Assembly: GCA_021298315.1 (NCBI GenBank)
Contig: JAJTFC010000054.1
Coordinates: forward strand, 1 to 38,145
Direction of reading: 5' to 3'
DNA length: 38,145 nt
Source: Planctomycetaceae bacterium
GTDB taxonomy: Bacteria > Planctomycetota > Planctomycetia > Pirellulales > Pirellulaceae
A program made the position numbers and the translations under genes. The notes under the pieces were generated by a model. It did no database searches. It saw only the letters and a program-made list of their open reading frames with translations, and was not told where the DNA came from. Shown here piece by piece: positions 25,198-36,998 of this stretch. The stretch's first letter is position 1. The number at the start of each line of letters is the position of its first letter.

Positions 25198-25956
25198 ATG
25201 GCACGCAAGCCCCTGATTGGAATGAATTGCGATTACCGAGGATCGCACCAAGGCACTCCAGCTTACGCATTTCTAGCCGCCGGATACTTCGATGCAATCT
25301 GCAAGGCTGGTGGGATACCAGTGGTCCTTCCTCCAACCGACGACCTCGATAGCATCGACTCGATCTTGGATACCCTCGACGGATTCGTCTTGGTCGGTGG
25401 AGCCGATCTGGATCCACGTCGCGACGGTTACATGCTCCACAGCTCGGTTCGACCGATGGATCCTCGTCGCGAAGACTTCGACCGCAGACTCGCCATGGAA
25501 ATTTCCAAGCGTCGAATGAGCCTCATGGCCATCGGAGCAGGCATGCAACTGATCAATATCATCGAAGGGGGAAATCTCTTCTACCACATCCCAATCGATC
25601 TTCCCAACGCCTTGCCCCACTTAGATCCCCAAGACCCTAATCACCGCCACTCTCTGGTCGTCGATCCAAAATCGATCCTAGGACGCGTTTACGGGGAAGG
25701 TGAAATTCGAGTCACTTCCAGACACCATATGGCCATCGATCGACTCGCAGATTCCTTCAAAGTCACTGCCAAATGTCAAGACGGAGTGATCGAAGGGATC
25801 GAGAGTCGACTGGATAACTGGTTCGTTGTCGGTTGCCAATTCCACCCAGAGTCCACGGCTGCAAGCGCCCTGGACGGCCAAATTTTTGAAGAGTTCATCC
25901 AGGGGGTCCTGTCCCGATGGGGTCAATCCGAAACCATTGAGCTCAAGGTCGCTTGA
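25198..25956 (+). CDS. Class I glutamine amidotransferase-like (peptidase C26) protein without the nucleophile Cys
   Basis: 252 aa. The fold is that of gamma-glutamyl-GABA hydrolase PuuD and other C26 hydrolases: PLIGMNCDYRGSH at the start, FVLVGGADLDPRRDGYM near 63-79, the nucleophile elbow at 107-120, TSRHHMAIDRLA near 173, and GCQFHPES near 212-219 with His216 and Glu218. In active members the elbow is GICRGMQ. Here it is AIGAGMQ, so the cysteine is Gly113, and the usual hydrolysis through a thioester is not possible. I recall planctomycete relatives with GVGLGMQ, so the loss may be ancestral. A strong AGGAGAA precedes the ATG at 25198, which settles the start. A long terminator follows. 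Actual function unknown. Confidence 0.85.
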   Translation: MARKPLIGMNCDYRGSHQGTPAYAFLAAGYFDAICKAGGIPVVLPPTDDLDSIDSILDTLDGFVLVGGADLDPRRDGYMLHSSVRPMDPRREDFDRRLAMEISKRRMSLMAIGAGMQLINIIEGGNLFYHIPIDLPNALPHLDPQDPNHRHSLVVDPKSILGRVYGEGEIRVTSRHHMAIDRLADSFKVTAKCQDGVIEGIESRLDNWFVVGCQFHPESTAASALDGQIFEEFIQGVLSRWGQSETIELKVA

Positions 25957-26014
25957 TCTCCAAGAGCACTAAGCTCCCATTGGACACCCTGGCAAAACTG
26001 TCTGGCAAAACTTT

Positions 26015-26072
26015 CCATCCAGCAGCGATTCCTGGCACGGATGCCGATTCGCTCTTGGATGGATTTGTTTTT
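26015..26072 (+). terminator. Long nested intrinsic terminator after the C26-like gene
   Basis: CCATCCA (26015-26021) pairs with TGGATGG (26056-26062), AGCGA with TCGCT inside it, and GGCA with TGCC in the centre, followed by ATTTGTTTTT. Read rightwards it ends the C26-like transcript. It also lies just 3 bp from the stop of the minus-strand sulfite reductase gene. Confidence 0.8.
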
Positions 26073-26074
26073 AA

Positions 26075-27763
26075 TTAAACGATCGCTTGGAGCTTCTCAA
26101 GCCCCAGCCTTGCGCACCAATCGCCAAACGATTCGGACTGGCTCCTTTGATCACCAAAAGCCTTGAACAAGGGCTCCAAGCTATCGGTGATGCTCTCGAG
26201 CGGAACTAGATCCTTGTAGATAAATCCCAATCTTGTGCCTAATCGAGTTCCACCAACGTAAACGGTGTACTTGCCCTTGGCCTTGCCAACCAATCCGATG
26301 TCCGCGTTGTAAGGTCTTGCGCAACCATTGGGACATCCGGTCATGCGAACCGTAAAGAGCTCCTTGTCCAAACCCAACTCCGTGAGCTTCTTTTCCATCA
26401 CATCGATCACCCCTGGCAAAGCCCGCTCGCTCTCGGTGATCGCTAAGCCGCAGGTCGGCAAGGCCACACAAGCGATCGACCAACGTCGCACATTGGAGAT
26501 CTCTTCGGTAAGTGGCAATCCCCGCTTCTTGAGGATCCCCTCAAGTTTTGGCCTGGCGTTTTGATCCAAGTTGCAGAAAAGAACGCTTTGATGGGCCGTC
26601 AGACGAATCTCGGGTTGGAACTCCTCGCATATCTCGCGAAGCGCCTTTTTCCAAGCTCTTTGCTGATCGTCGTAAAGACGGCCGTTTTCCACGTTAAAGC
26701 CGTAAAAACAACGCCCATCACCTTGCTCGTCCCATCCCATGTGATCGCGATGCTCAACGACATCGTCGGCCGTGCAATCCTTGAGCTTCGATCCATAATA
26801 CTCCTCGACCTTGTGCCGCATCCACTCGATTCCTTCGTCATGCACAAGGTACTTTAGCCTGGCTCGCTTTCGATCGTCCCGGTAACCGAAATCCCGCTGA
26901 ACTTTCACCACCGCTTCGGCGACCCCAACGGCTTGCTCAGGACTGACAAATGCCATGCGGCTTGCCAAGCGTGGGAAGGTTTTCTTAGCGCTAGGGGTAA
27001 CCCCAAGTCCTCCCCCTACAAGAACGTTGTAACCGATTACATGACCATCCCTAACTACCGCGATGAACCCAAGGCAATTGGTGAACTTGCGAGGCAAATA
27101 GGTCTTGCCATAAATCGGTTCAACTGTCTGGTCGCTTCCACCCTCGAGTGTCTCCTGGCCACTGGTTAAATCCTTGAGCCACAACTCGTAGTAGGACTTC
27201 GTCTGAGGCGAAAGATGATCCGAAATGTCTTGCGCAAGTTTTTGGACCGTGGCTCGAACCGTGTCGGTGTACGGGGCCGGGCAAGCCATGGTATTGCGAT
27301 TGACATCCCCGCATGCTGAAAGGGTTGTCAGCATGCATTGATTGATCGTCTGCATGCACTGGCGAAGATCCTTTTTGAGGATCCCATGCAATTGCAACCC
27401 CTGGCGGGTGGTGATCTTGAGCGTCGAGTTACCGATCGAATCGCACAAATCCAGATGAGCCAGCAACTGCTGGGCCGTCATGATCCCGGCCGGGATCCTC
27501 GTGCGAACCATGAAGCTGTACTCTTTCTCGGACTTACCCGACTCACCAGAACTCTTGCGCTGCTCGCGATCATCCTGCTGATAAGTTCCATGGAACTTGA
27601 GCAACTGAAGATCGTCTTTGCCGAAATGATTCGAATCGGCCAATAGTTCCGATCCGATCGTACCGCGTAAGTAACGGCTCTGATCCTTGATCAGCTCAAC
27701 GGCGCTGAGCTTTGGCTGGGTGTTCGTATCGGCGTTGGCTGGTGTTATCGAATCTTCCGACAT
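26075..27763 (-). CDS. cysI: Sulfite reductase hemoprotein subunit (CysI-type)
   Basis: Reduces sulfite to sulfide by six electrons at a coupled siroheme and [4Fe-4S] centre. 562 aa with two ferredoxin-like/siroheme halves: TLKITTRQGLQLHGILKKDL (about residues 115-135), SACGDVNRNTMACP, and the cluster ligands CVALPTCGLAITESER (two Cys) and TGCPNGCARPYNADIGLVG (two Cys) at about 430-490. The CPALPTCGLA-type motif and RRWSIACVALP favour sulfite over nitrite as substrate. The electron donor subunit CysJ or a ferredoxin is not in the window. The nearby serine acetyltransferase fits assimilatory sulfur use. It is divergent from folD across 287 bp with no clear regulatory site. Confidence 0.93.
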   Translation of the reverse strand: MSEDSITPANADTNTQPKLSAVELIKDQSRYLRGTIGSELLADSNHFGKDDLQLLKFHGTYQQDDREQRKSSGESGKSEKEYSFMVRTRIPAGIMTAQQLLAHLDLCDSIGNSTLKITTRQGLQLHGILKKDLRQCMQTINQCMLTTLSACGDVNRNTMACPAPYTDTVRATVQKLAQDISDHLSPQTKSYYELWLKDLTSGQETLEGGSDQTVEPIYGKTYLPRKFTNCLGFIAVVRDGHVIGYNVLVGGGLGVTPSAKKTFPRLASRMAFVSPEQAVGVAEAVVKVQRDFGYRDDRKRARLKYLVHDEGIEWMRHKVEEYYGSKLKDCTADDVVEHRDHMGWDEQGDGRCFYGFNVENGRLYDDQQRAWKKALREICEEFQPEIRLTAHQSVLFCNLDQNARPKLEGILKKRGLPLTEEISNVRRWSIACVALPTCGLAITESERALPGVIDVMEKKLTELGLDKELFTVRMTGCPNGCARPYNADIGLVGKAKGKYTVYVGGTRLGTRLGFIYKDLVPLESITDSLEPLFKAFGDQRSQSESFGDWCARLGLEKLQAIV

Positions 27764-28050
27764 AGTTCAATGGGGTACTTTTTTAGCGATGAATTGGGGA
27801 TCTGAGTGATGAGGGATTTTAGTTGTCGTGGTCCGAAATGTCAGGCACCCTCCTTCATCCAAAGAACTCAGCGGGGCACAGATCTGATGGGCTTAACAAA
27901 AAGCTTACCCGCAAAGTTTAGCGAATGCACCCGCAGGGAATCTAGCTCAAAGGCCCCTTCGCGAGATACGACTGCCAGACTATAACTCGACCATACGGCT
28001 TGGTATATTAAGCAAAATCGATCCTACATCGCCCGGAGGCCAATCTTCCT

Positions 28051-28938
28051 ATGACTGCTAGAATTCTCGATGGCAAGGGAATTGCAATGACCATCAGGCA
28101 GGAAGTAGCGCAGCGGGTTTCTGCCTTTCGAGAAAAGTTCGGAACGAGCCCAAAATTAGTTGCGGTTTTGGTAGGCCAAGACCCGGCTAGTCAGGTCTAT
28201 GTCAGAAACAAGGAAATCGCGTGCCAAAAAGCTGGCATCGACAGTCAAGTGCTCAAGCTTGATGCCTCGACGACGACGGCTTGTCTCTTAGAGACACTCG
28301 ATCGACTCAACCAAGACCCAAGTGTGCATGGCATATTGGTTCAGCTACCATTGCCCGACCATCTGGATTCTCGCCTCGTGCTCGATCGGATCGATCCTTC
28401 GAAGGATGTCGATGCATTTTCGCCCGAGAACGTAGGGCTCATGACGCAAGGCCGTCCGCGTTTCCTGCCTTGCACCCCCCATGGGGTACTGCAGCTGCTT
28501 GACCGCAGCGGTTTTGAGATTTGCGGAAAGCATGTTGTCGTGGTAGGCCGCAGCGATATTGTGGGAAAACCGCTGGTCAACATGTGCCTTCAAAAATCCG
28601 GTCCAAGTGGTCCGAGCAACGCCAATGCAACGGTGACTTGTTGCCACAGCCAGACCCTGAACTTGCCTGCGATCACTCGACTCGCCGACGTACTTCTTGT
28701 CGCGATCGGCAAGCCCAACTTCATCACTGCCCAGATGGTCAAGCCTGGAGCGGTGGTCATCGACGTAGGTATCAATCGGCTCGGTGATAGGCTTGTTGGA
28801 GATGTCGACTTTGAATCGGTCTGCCAAGTTGCTTCGGCGATTACTCCGGTACCCGGTGGTGTAGGACCATTAACGATCGCAATGTTGCTAGATAACACGC
28901 TGCGAGCCGCAGAGAGTTTCCACCACCGAGCATCCTGA
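28051..28938 (+). CDS. folD: Bifunctional methylenetetrahydrofolate dehydrogenase/cyclohydrolase FolD
   Basis: Interconverts 5,10-methylene-, methenyl- and 10-formyl-tetrahydrofolate in the cytoplasm. 295 aa. The catalytic YVRNKEIACQKAGI with Tyr50 and Lys54, the signature VQLPLPDHLD, the Rossmann part VVVVGRSDIVGKPLVNMCLQ, and the C-terminal TPVPGGVGPLTIAMLL are all present. GGAGG about 11 nt before the ATG supports the start. The gene is convergent with the small unknown gene at 28952, with 13 bp between stops. A conventional folate route therefore coexists with the MfnB-linked C1 cofactor route in this genome. Confidence 0.97.
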   Translation: MTARILDGKGIAMTIRQEVAQRVSAFREKFGTSPKLVAVLVGQDPASQVYVRNKEIACQKAGIDSQVLKLDASTTTACLLETLDRLNQDPSVHGILVQLPLPDHLDSRLVLDRIDPSKDVDAFSPENVGLMTQGRPRFLPCTPHGVLQLLDRSGFEICGKHVVVVGRSDIVGKPLVNMCLQKSGPSGPSNANATVTCCHSQTLNLPAITRLADVLLVAIGKPNFITAQMVKPGAVVIDVGINRLGDRLVGDVDFESVCQVASAITPVPGGVGPLTIAMLLDNTLRAAESFHHRAS

Positions 28939-28951
28939 GAATCACTGACAG

Positions 28952-29452
28952 TTAGCAGGCCTTGATCTGCTCGATAATGATCAGCAAGTGTTTGGCTCTC
29001 ATGATCGAGCCGGCAGTTTTGACAAACGCCACCCCTGCTTCAAGCTCTGGCAAGGTGATGCTTGCACCTGGATTGGTCATCCCGGTGTTTGCAAGGGAAG
29101 CTTTCTTTCCGACGCTCGGTGCAGAAGGCTCACTTCGAACAACAGATCCATTGCCACCTTGACGCTTGGCGATGCTCTTGACGTTGGCAACATCGGCAGC
29201 AGTAACGCTGAATTGCTGTAAAGCCTCGACGACATCTCTGTTCCTAGCCTCCGGATTGTTTTCCATGTACAGGCGAATCCGTTGGGCTTTACTGAGTTCT
29301 TTAGACATACTAAAAGGATCCTTAATTGAATAATTGACTTCTTCCACCGCACTCTGAGCGGAGTTCATTTTTTCTTCTGCCTCGCGGACTAAAACTTCCG
29401 GAACGCTTTCAACGAGATCATCAAGTGTAATAAAACGATCGGAATCGATCAT
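28952..29452 (-). CDS. Conserved planctomycete-type hypothetical protein with helical DNA-binding-like segment
   Basis: 166 aa, no recognised name. The N-terminus is acidic (MIDSDRFITLDDLVESVPEV). Residues 50-93 (LSKAQRIRLYMENNPEARNR, DVVEALQQFSVTAADVANVK) look like the short helix-turn-helix-like unit found in many small planctomycete proteins of the SKxxAIRdyL..NP.a..keVveaL type. The C-terminal 30 residues (LPELEAGVAFVKTAGSIMRA, KHLLIIIEQIKAC) form an amphipathic helix pair often seen beside that unit. A good AGGAG about 10 nt before the ATG at 29452 supports the start. A structural or regulatory role is possible; no function can be stated. Confidence 0.65.
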   Translation of the reverse strand: MIDSDRFITLDDLVESVPEVLVREAEEKMNSAQSAVEEVNYSIKDPFSMSKELSKAQRIRLYMENNPEARNRDVVEALQQFSVTAADVANVKSIAKRQGGNGSVVRSEPSAPSVGKKASLANTGMTNPGASITLPELEAGVAFVKTAGSIMRAKHLLIIIEQIKAC

Positions 29453-29796
29453 TGCATGGGTCTCCTACTAGATTCAGCATTTCGAGCAAGAAACTTAAGA
29501 ATCTTGCCGTTAGTTCAATTCGGTAAAAGTTTAGCTCAACAAAAAATCTACGATCGAGCGAACTTGTCGTCGGAAGCCACAGGGAGGACACCGGAGCGTA
29601 TCGCAAACTCCCTTTCGCAGTAGATTATTACTCGCTCGTATCGCGGAACCCGATCGCTGCCTTAGAGTAAAAAATGCTACCTTTTCTTTAAGGACATCCG
29701 TGAAAATCTCGGGGCAACGATTGACACAATCAACCCAGTCGGTCTTGTTCAATGCCTACTCGTCAAATCGAGTTGCTACATCGCTCACCTACCAGG

Positions 29797-29834
29797 TTAG
29801 TCCTTAATCCGACGTCCGGTTATCATAGGACTAA
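29797..29834. repeat. Inverted repeat TTAGTCCT/AGGACTAA upstream of gyrB
   Basis: Perfect 8-bp arms at 29797-29804 and 29827-29834 enclose 22 nt that can extend the stem with TAATCCG against CCGGTTA, allowing one bulge. It could be a hairpin or an operator in the region between the divergent gene at 28952 and gyrB. Confidence 0.45.
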
Positions 29835-29918
29835 GCGACTAATGGTCAAGTCGAAAAAGTATCATTTGTAAACGCTCAAAAACGAGCATTTCTACCTCAT
29901 CAGCCGACTTGGACATGA

Positions 29919-33868
<3,950 letters not shown>

Positions 33869-33978
33869 CTACCTATTTACCCTGTGTGTCCAAACCAAAA
33901 TTCGACCCGTCCGGTTAAAACCCGCCATTCTAAGGCGATTCGGTAAACTTCCCAAGCCTACTGCGAGTTTTGTTGAAT

Positions 33979-34008
33979 TTGCTCCCGATCTTTTCGGATT
34001 GCTATGAT
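33979..34008 (+). promoter_or_regulatory. Candidate housekeeping promoter of the di-heme cytochrome gene
   Basis: TTGCTC (33979-33984) and TATGAT (34003-34008) are separated by 18 bp and match the -35 and -10 elements at four of six and five of six positions. Transcription would start near 34015, about 42 nt before the ATG at 34057. This is a fit by eye in a short AT-rich spacer. Confidence 0.4.
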
Positions 34009-34056
34009 ACAACGGAACAACATGTCAAAGAAACTCTCCCCCAGGATCCCACAGAA

Positions 34057-35544
34057 ATGCTCATGCTTGGGCTAAAACTCCAAAGTGCGATCGTCGGCTT
34101 TACCATCGCCGGTGGCTGCACCCTGCTGGCAACCGCAAGTGCTGCTGATCCGCATGAAAGCCTCAGCCAGTTCGTCGAGTCTCGCACCAAGCATCGCCAT
34201 GAGATCCAAGAAAGCCTCGAAAATCAGTACAAGGCACTCGAGGCTTCGATGTCATGGAAAGCCAAAGCCGGCTTTGAGCGACTAACCGAAAACGTCTATC
34301 TTCCTGCTGACTTCGATGAAGATGTCCTCAAAAGCCTCGACGCTCTGGATCATCGATGGCCTTTCCTGGATCAAGAACTACCACGGGGAACCCGTCAAGC
34401 AACCTGGCTTGCCCATGGTCTTTCCCCACGTCCAAACGACCCTAAAAAACCCTTGCAGTATGTCGTCACTTCCAAACAGCAGTACGTGATGAACTGCTTT
34501 GCCTGCCATGGTGGCTCCCTATACGGAACCAGCTATCCAGGGGCACCCAATTCCACCTACGCACTTGAATCCCTGACAGAACAAGTTCGAAAAGCCAAAA
34601 TCAAACTCGGTAAACCCCTTGCCCATATGGATCTTGGCTCCATGGTCATGCCACTGGGAACCACCAACGGCACAAGCAATGCCGTCATGTTCGGGGTCGC
34701 CTTGATGAACTTCCGAGACGCGGATCTGAACGTGCAAACCAATCGCATTCCCGCCCCCATGAACCACCACGATATGGATGCTCCACCCTGGTGGCACTTT
34801 TACCGTAAGTCCCATTTGTACATCGATGGCTTTGCGGAAAAAGGTCACAAAGGGCTCATGCAATTTATGCTCGTTCGCCAAAACGGCCCGGATAAATTCA
34901 GGTACTGGGAAAAAGACTTTCGCGAAGTCTACCGATTTCTCGAAGAACTCCGACCACCAAAGTTCCCTTTGGCTGTCGATGCCGAAAAAGCCTCCAGAGG
35001 AAAAGTCGTCTTCGAAAAAACCTGCGCCTCTTGCCATGGTACTTACCAACCATCGGAATCCTCAAACCGAAACGTCGGTAAGTATCCCGAGCAAGTCGTG
35101 GATATCGACGATGTCAACACCGACCGAGTTCGCTTCGACTCCCTATCACCAAAACATCGAGATGCCTATGGCAAAAGTTGGTTTGCAGATTACGGCAAGC
35201 AATCCACCTACAACGAGGTCGCCGGCTACGTTGCTCCACCGCTTGACGGTATCTGGGCCTCTGCTCCGTACCTCCATAACGGAAGTGTCCCTACGCTTTG
35301 GCACTTACTCCACCCACAACAACGCCCGAAAGTCTGGAGGCGAATCGCCCAGAGCATGGACGAAGAGGCCATCGGGCTAGTCGTCGAGAGTCTCGATGAA
35401 GTCCCCAAAAAACTCAGTAACGCTGAGAGACGATGGTATTTCGATACCAGCCTCGAAGGCAAATCGGCACAAGGTCACGATTACCCCGATGAACTGACCG
35501 AAGATCAAAAGTCAGATCTACTTGAGTATCTCAAAACACTCTAG
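34057..35544 (+). CDS. Secreted di-heme c-type cytochrome
   Basis: 495 aa from the ATG at 34057 (AGGA about 10 nt upstream; the frame is open from 33970). The signal peptide runs MLMLGLKLQSAIVGFTIAGG to an ASA cleavage site. Two CxxCH heme sites are present, NCFACHGG at about residue 150 and TCASCHGT at about 327. Between them are Met- and His-rich loops (PAPMNHHDMDAPPWWHFYRK) and near the end YVAPPLDGIWASAPYLHNGS and VPTLWHLL, the C-terminal signature of di-heme cytochromes related to cytochrome c peroxidase and RoxA-type oxygenases. It probably works in the periplasm. It converges on the DUF1501 gene; the neighbouring DUF1501/DUF1553 pair suggests a shared extracytoplasmic process. The electron partner is unknown. 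Confidence 0.85.
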   Translation: MLMLGLKLQSAIVGFTIAGGCTLLATASAADPHESLSQFVESRTKHRHEIQESLENQYKALEASMSWKAKAGFERLTENVYLPADFDEDVLKSLDALDHRWPFLDQELPRGTRQATWLAHGLSPRPNDPKKPLQYVVTSKQQYVMNCFACHGGSLYGTSYPGAPNSTYALESLTEQVRKAKIKLGKPLAHMDLGSMVMPLGTTNGTSNAVMFGVALMNFRDADLNVQTNRIPAPMNHHDMDAPPWWHFYRKSHLYIDGFAEKGHKGLMQFMLVRQNGPDKFRYWEKDFREVYRFLEELRPPKFPLAVDAEKASRGKVVFEKTCASCHGTYQPSESSNRNVGKYPEQVVDIDDVNTDRVRFDSLSPKHRDAYGKSWFADYGKQSTYNEVAGYVAPPLDGIWASAPYLHNGSVPTLWHLLHPQQRPKVWRRIAQSMDEEAIGLVVESLDEVPKKLSNAERRWYFDTSLEGKSAQGHDYPDELTEDQKSDLLEYLKTL

Positions 35545-36998
35545 GCTAAAATCTCGTGGGCAACTTGCCCAGCCACGTCCGTGAGCCTGAAGTCACGCCC
35601 CGCATAGCGATACGTTAGACGCTCATGATCCAATCCCAAAATGTGTAGAATCGTCGCATGCAAGTCATGCACATGCATCTTGTTCTCCGCAGCGTAATAA
35701 CCGTAGTCATCGGTAGCGCCGTAAGCCATCCCGCCTCGCACGCCCCCGCCAGCCATCCACATGCAGAATCCATGCGGATTGTGATCCCTCCCGTTGCCCT
35801 GCGATGTGGGGGTTCGACCAAATTCCCCTCCCCACAAGACCAACGTATCTTTGAGCAATCCTCGTTGATCCAAGTCCGTTAGGAACCCTGCAATCGGCTT
35901 ATCGACCTCCGCCGCATTCTTGGTGTGCCCTTGGTACAAATCCGAATGCTGATCCCACTGCACCTCGCTATCGCTATGGGTTACCTGGACAAAACGAACA
36001 CCACGTTCAAGAAATCGCCTTGCCATCAAACATTGCCGACCAAAATTCTCTGTCACCGGATCATCGACCCCGTAAAGACGCAGCGTCGAGTCGGTCTCTG
36101 TCTGTAGGTCCTGGATCTCGGGCAAACTCGATTGCATTCGATAGGCCAACTCATAAGCACCCAACTGTCCGGCAATTGCCGCCTCATGCGGATAAGCCTT
36201 CGCAAAATCTTCGTTCATCTTACCGAGCAAGTCCAACTGCTTGCGTTGCGATGCTCGATCCAATTTGGGATTCGCAATGTGCTGTACCGTCGCTTGCCGA
36301 GCCGGTTGACTCGCATTGCCAATCGGGGTTCCTTGGCAATAAGTCGGCAGAAAAGCCGAGCCCCAGTTGTTCACGCCACCGTGGGCCAACGTCGGACAGA
36401 TCGTAACAAATGCTGGCAAGTCTTGGTTTTCAGTCCCTAATCCGTACGTAATCCATGCTCCCATGCTGGGACGAACAAATTGATCGCTCCCGGTGTGGAT
36501 CTTTAGCAACGCTCCACCGTGCGCCGGATTGCTACCATGGAGTGAACGCAGCACACACAATTTGTCGACATGCTTAGCCACGTTTGGAAAAAGCTCGCTC
36601 ACAGGCAATCCACTTTGTCCATACTGCGAGAATTTCCAAGGTGACTTCAGGAGATTGCCTTGCTGAGCAAACACCACTCTGGGTAACTCAAAAGGTGGCG
36701 GCTTGCCATCGTCACGGCTCAGCTGGGCCTTGGGATCAAACGTATCGATATGCGAAGGCCCACCCTTCATGAATAGAAAAACGATCCGCTTGGCCCTAGG
36801 CGTAAAGTGCGGTCGCTTCGCATCCATCCCACCCAAGACCAAACCCTGCTCTTGTCCCATCGCCATTGGGTTGCCGAGAAGCCCCTGGCCGAGCAATCCG
36901 CGAAGTGCTAAAGAACCAAAGCCCAAGGCCGAGGTTTGGAGAACCCGACGGCGAGTGTGCATCGCCAGCAAATCGTTGGACATAGCATCAAGGGACAT
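35541..36998 (-). CDS. DUF1501 family protein, Tat-exported
   Basis: 485 aa. The N-terminus carries a twin-arginine motif TRRRVLQTSALGFGSLALRG, so the folded protein is probably exported. The rest follows the DUF1501 pattern, a sulfatase/phosphatase-like fold: RAKRIVFLFMKGGPSHIDTF, then FDPKAQLSRDDG, FVTICPTLAHGGVNNWGSAF, VLWGGEFGRTPTSQGNGRDH and HDLHATILHILGLDHERLTY, with conserved Asp and His residues that could bind metal. The family role is unknown. It starts in an 11-bp overlap with the end of the DUF1553 gene, the standard DUF1553-DUF1501 pair of planctomycetes. Its stop is shared with the cytochrome gene as the palindrome CTAG. Confidence 0.92.
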   Translation of the reverse strand: MSLDAMSNDLLAMHTRRRVLQTSALGFGSLALRGLLGQGLLGNPMAMGQEQGLVLGGMDAKRPHFTPRAKRIVFLFMKGGPSHIDTFDPKAQLSRDDGKPPPFELPRVVFAQQGNLLKSPWKFSQYGQSGLPVSELFPNVAKHVDKLCVLRSLHGSNPAHGGALLKIHTGSDQFVRPSMGAWITYGLGTENQDLPAFVTICPTLAHGGVNNWGSAFLPTYCQGTPIGNASQPARQATVQHIANPKLDRASQRKQLDLLGKMNEDFAKAYPHEAAIAGQLGAYELAYRMQSSLPEIQDLQTETDSTLRLYGVDDPVTENFGRQCLMARRFLERGVRFVQVTHSDSEVQWDQHSDLYQGHTKNAAEVDKPIAGFLTDLDQRGLLKDTLVLWGGEFGRTPTSQGNGRDHNPHGFCMWMAGGGVRGGMAYGATDDYGYYAAENKMHVHDLHATILHILGLDHERLTYRYAGRDFRLTDVAGQVAHEILA

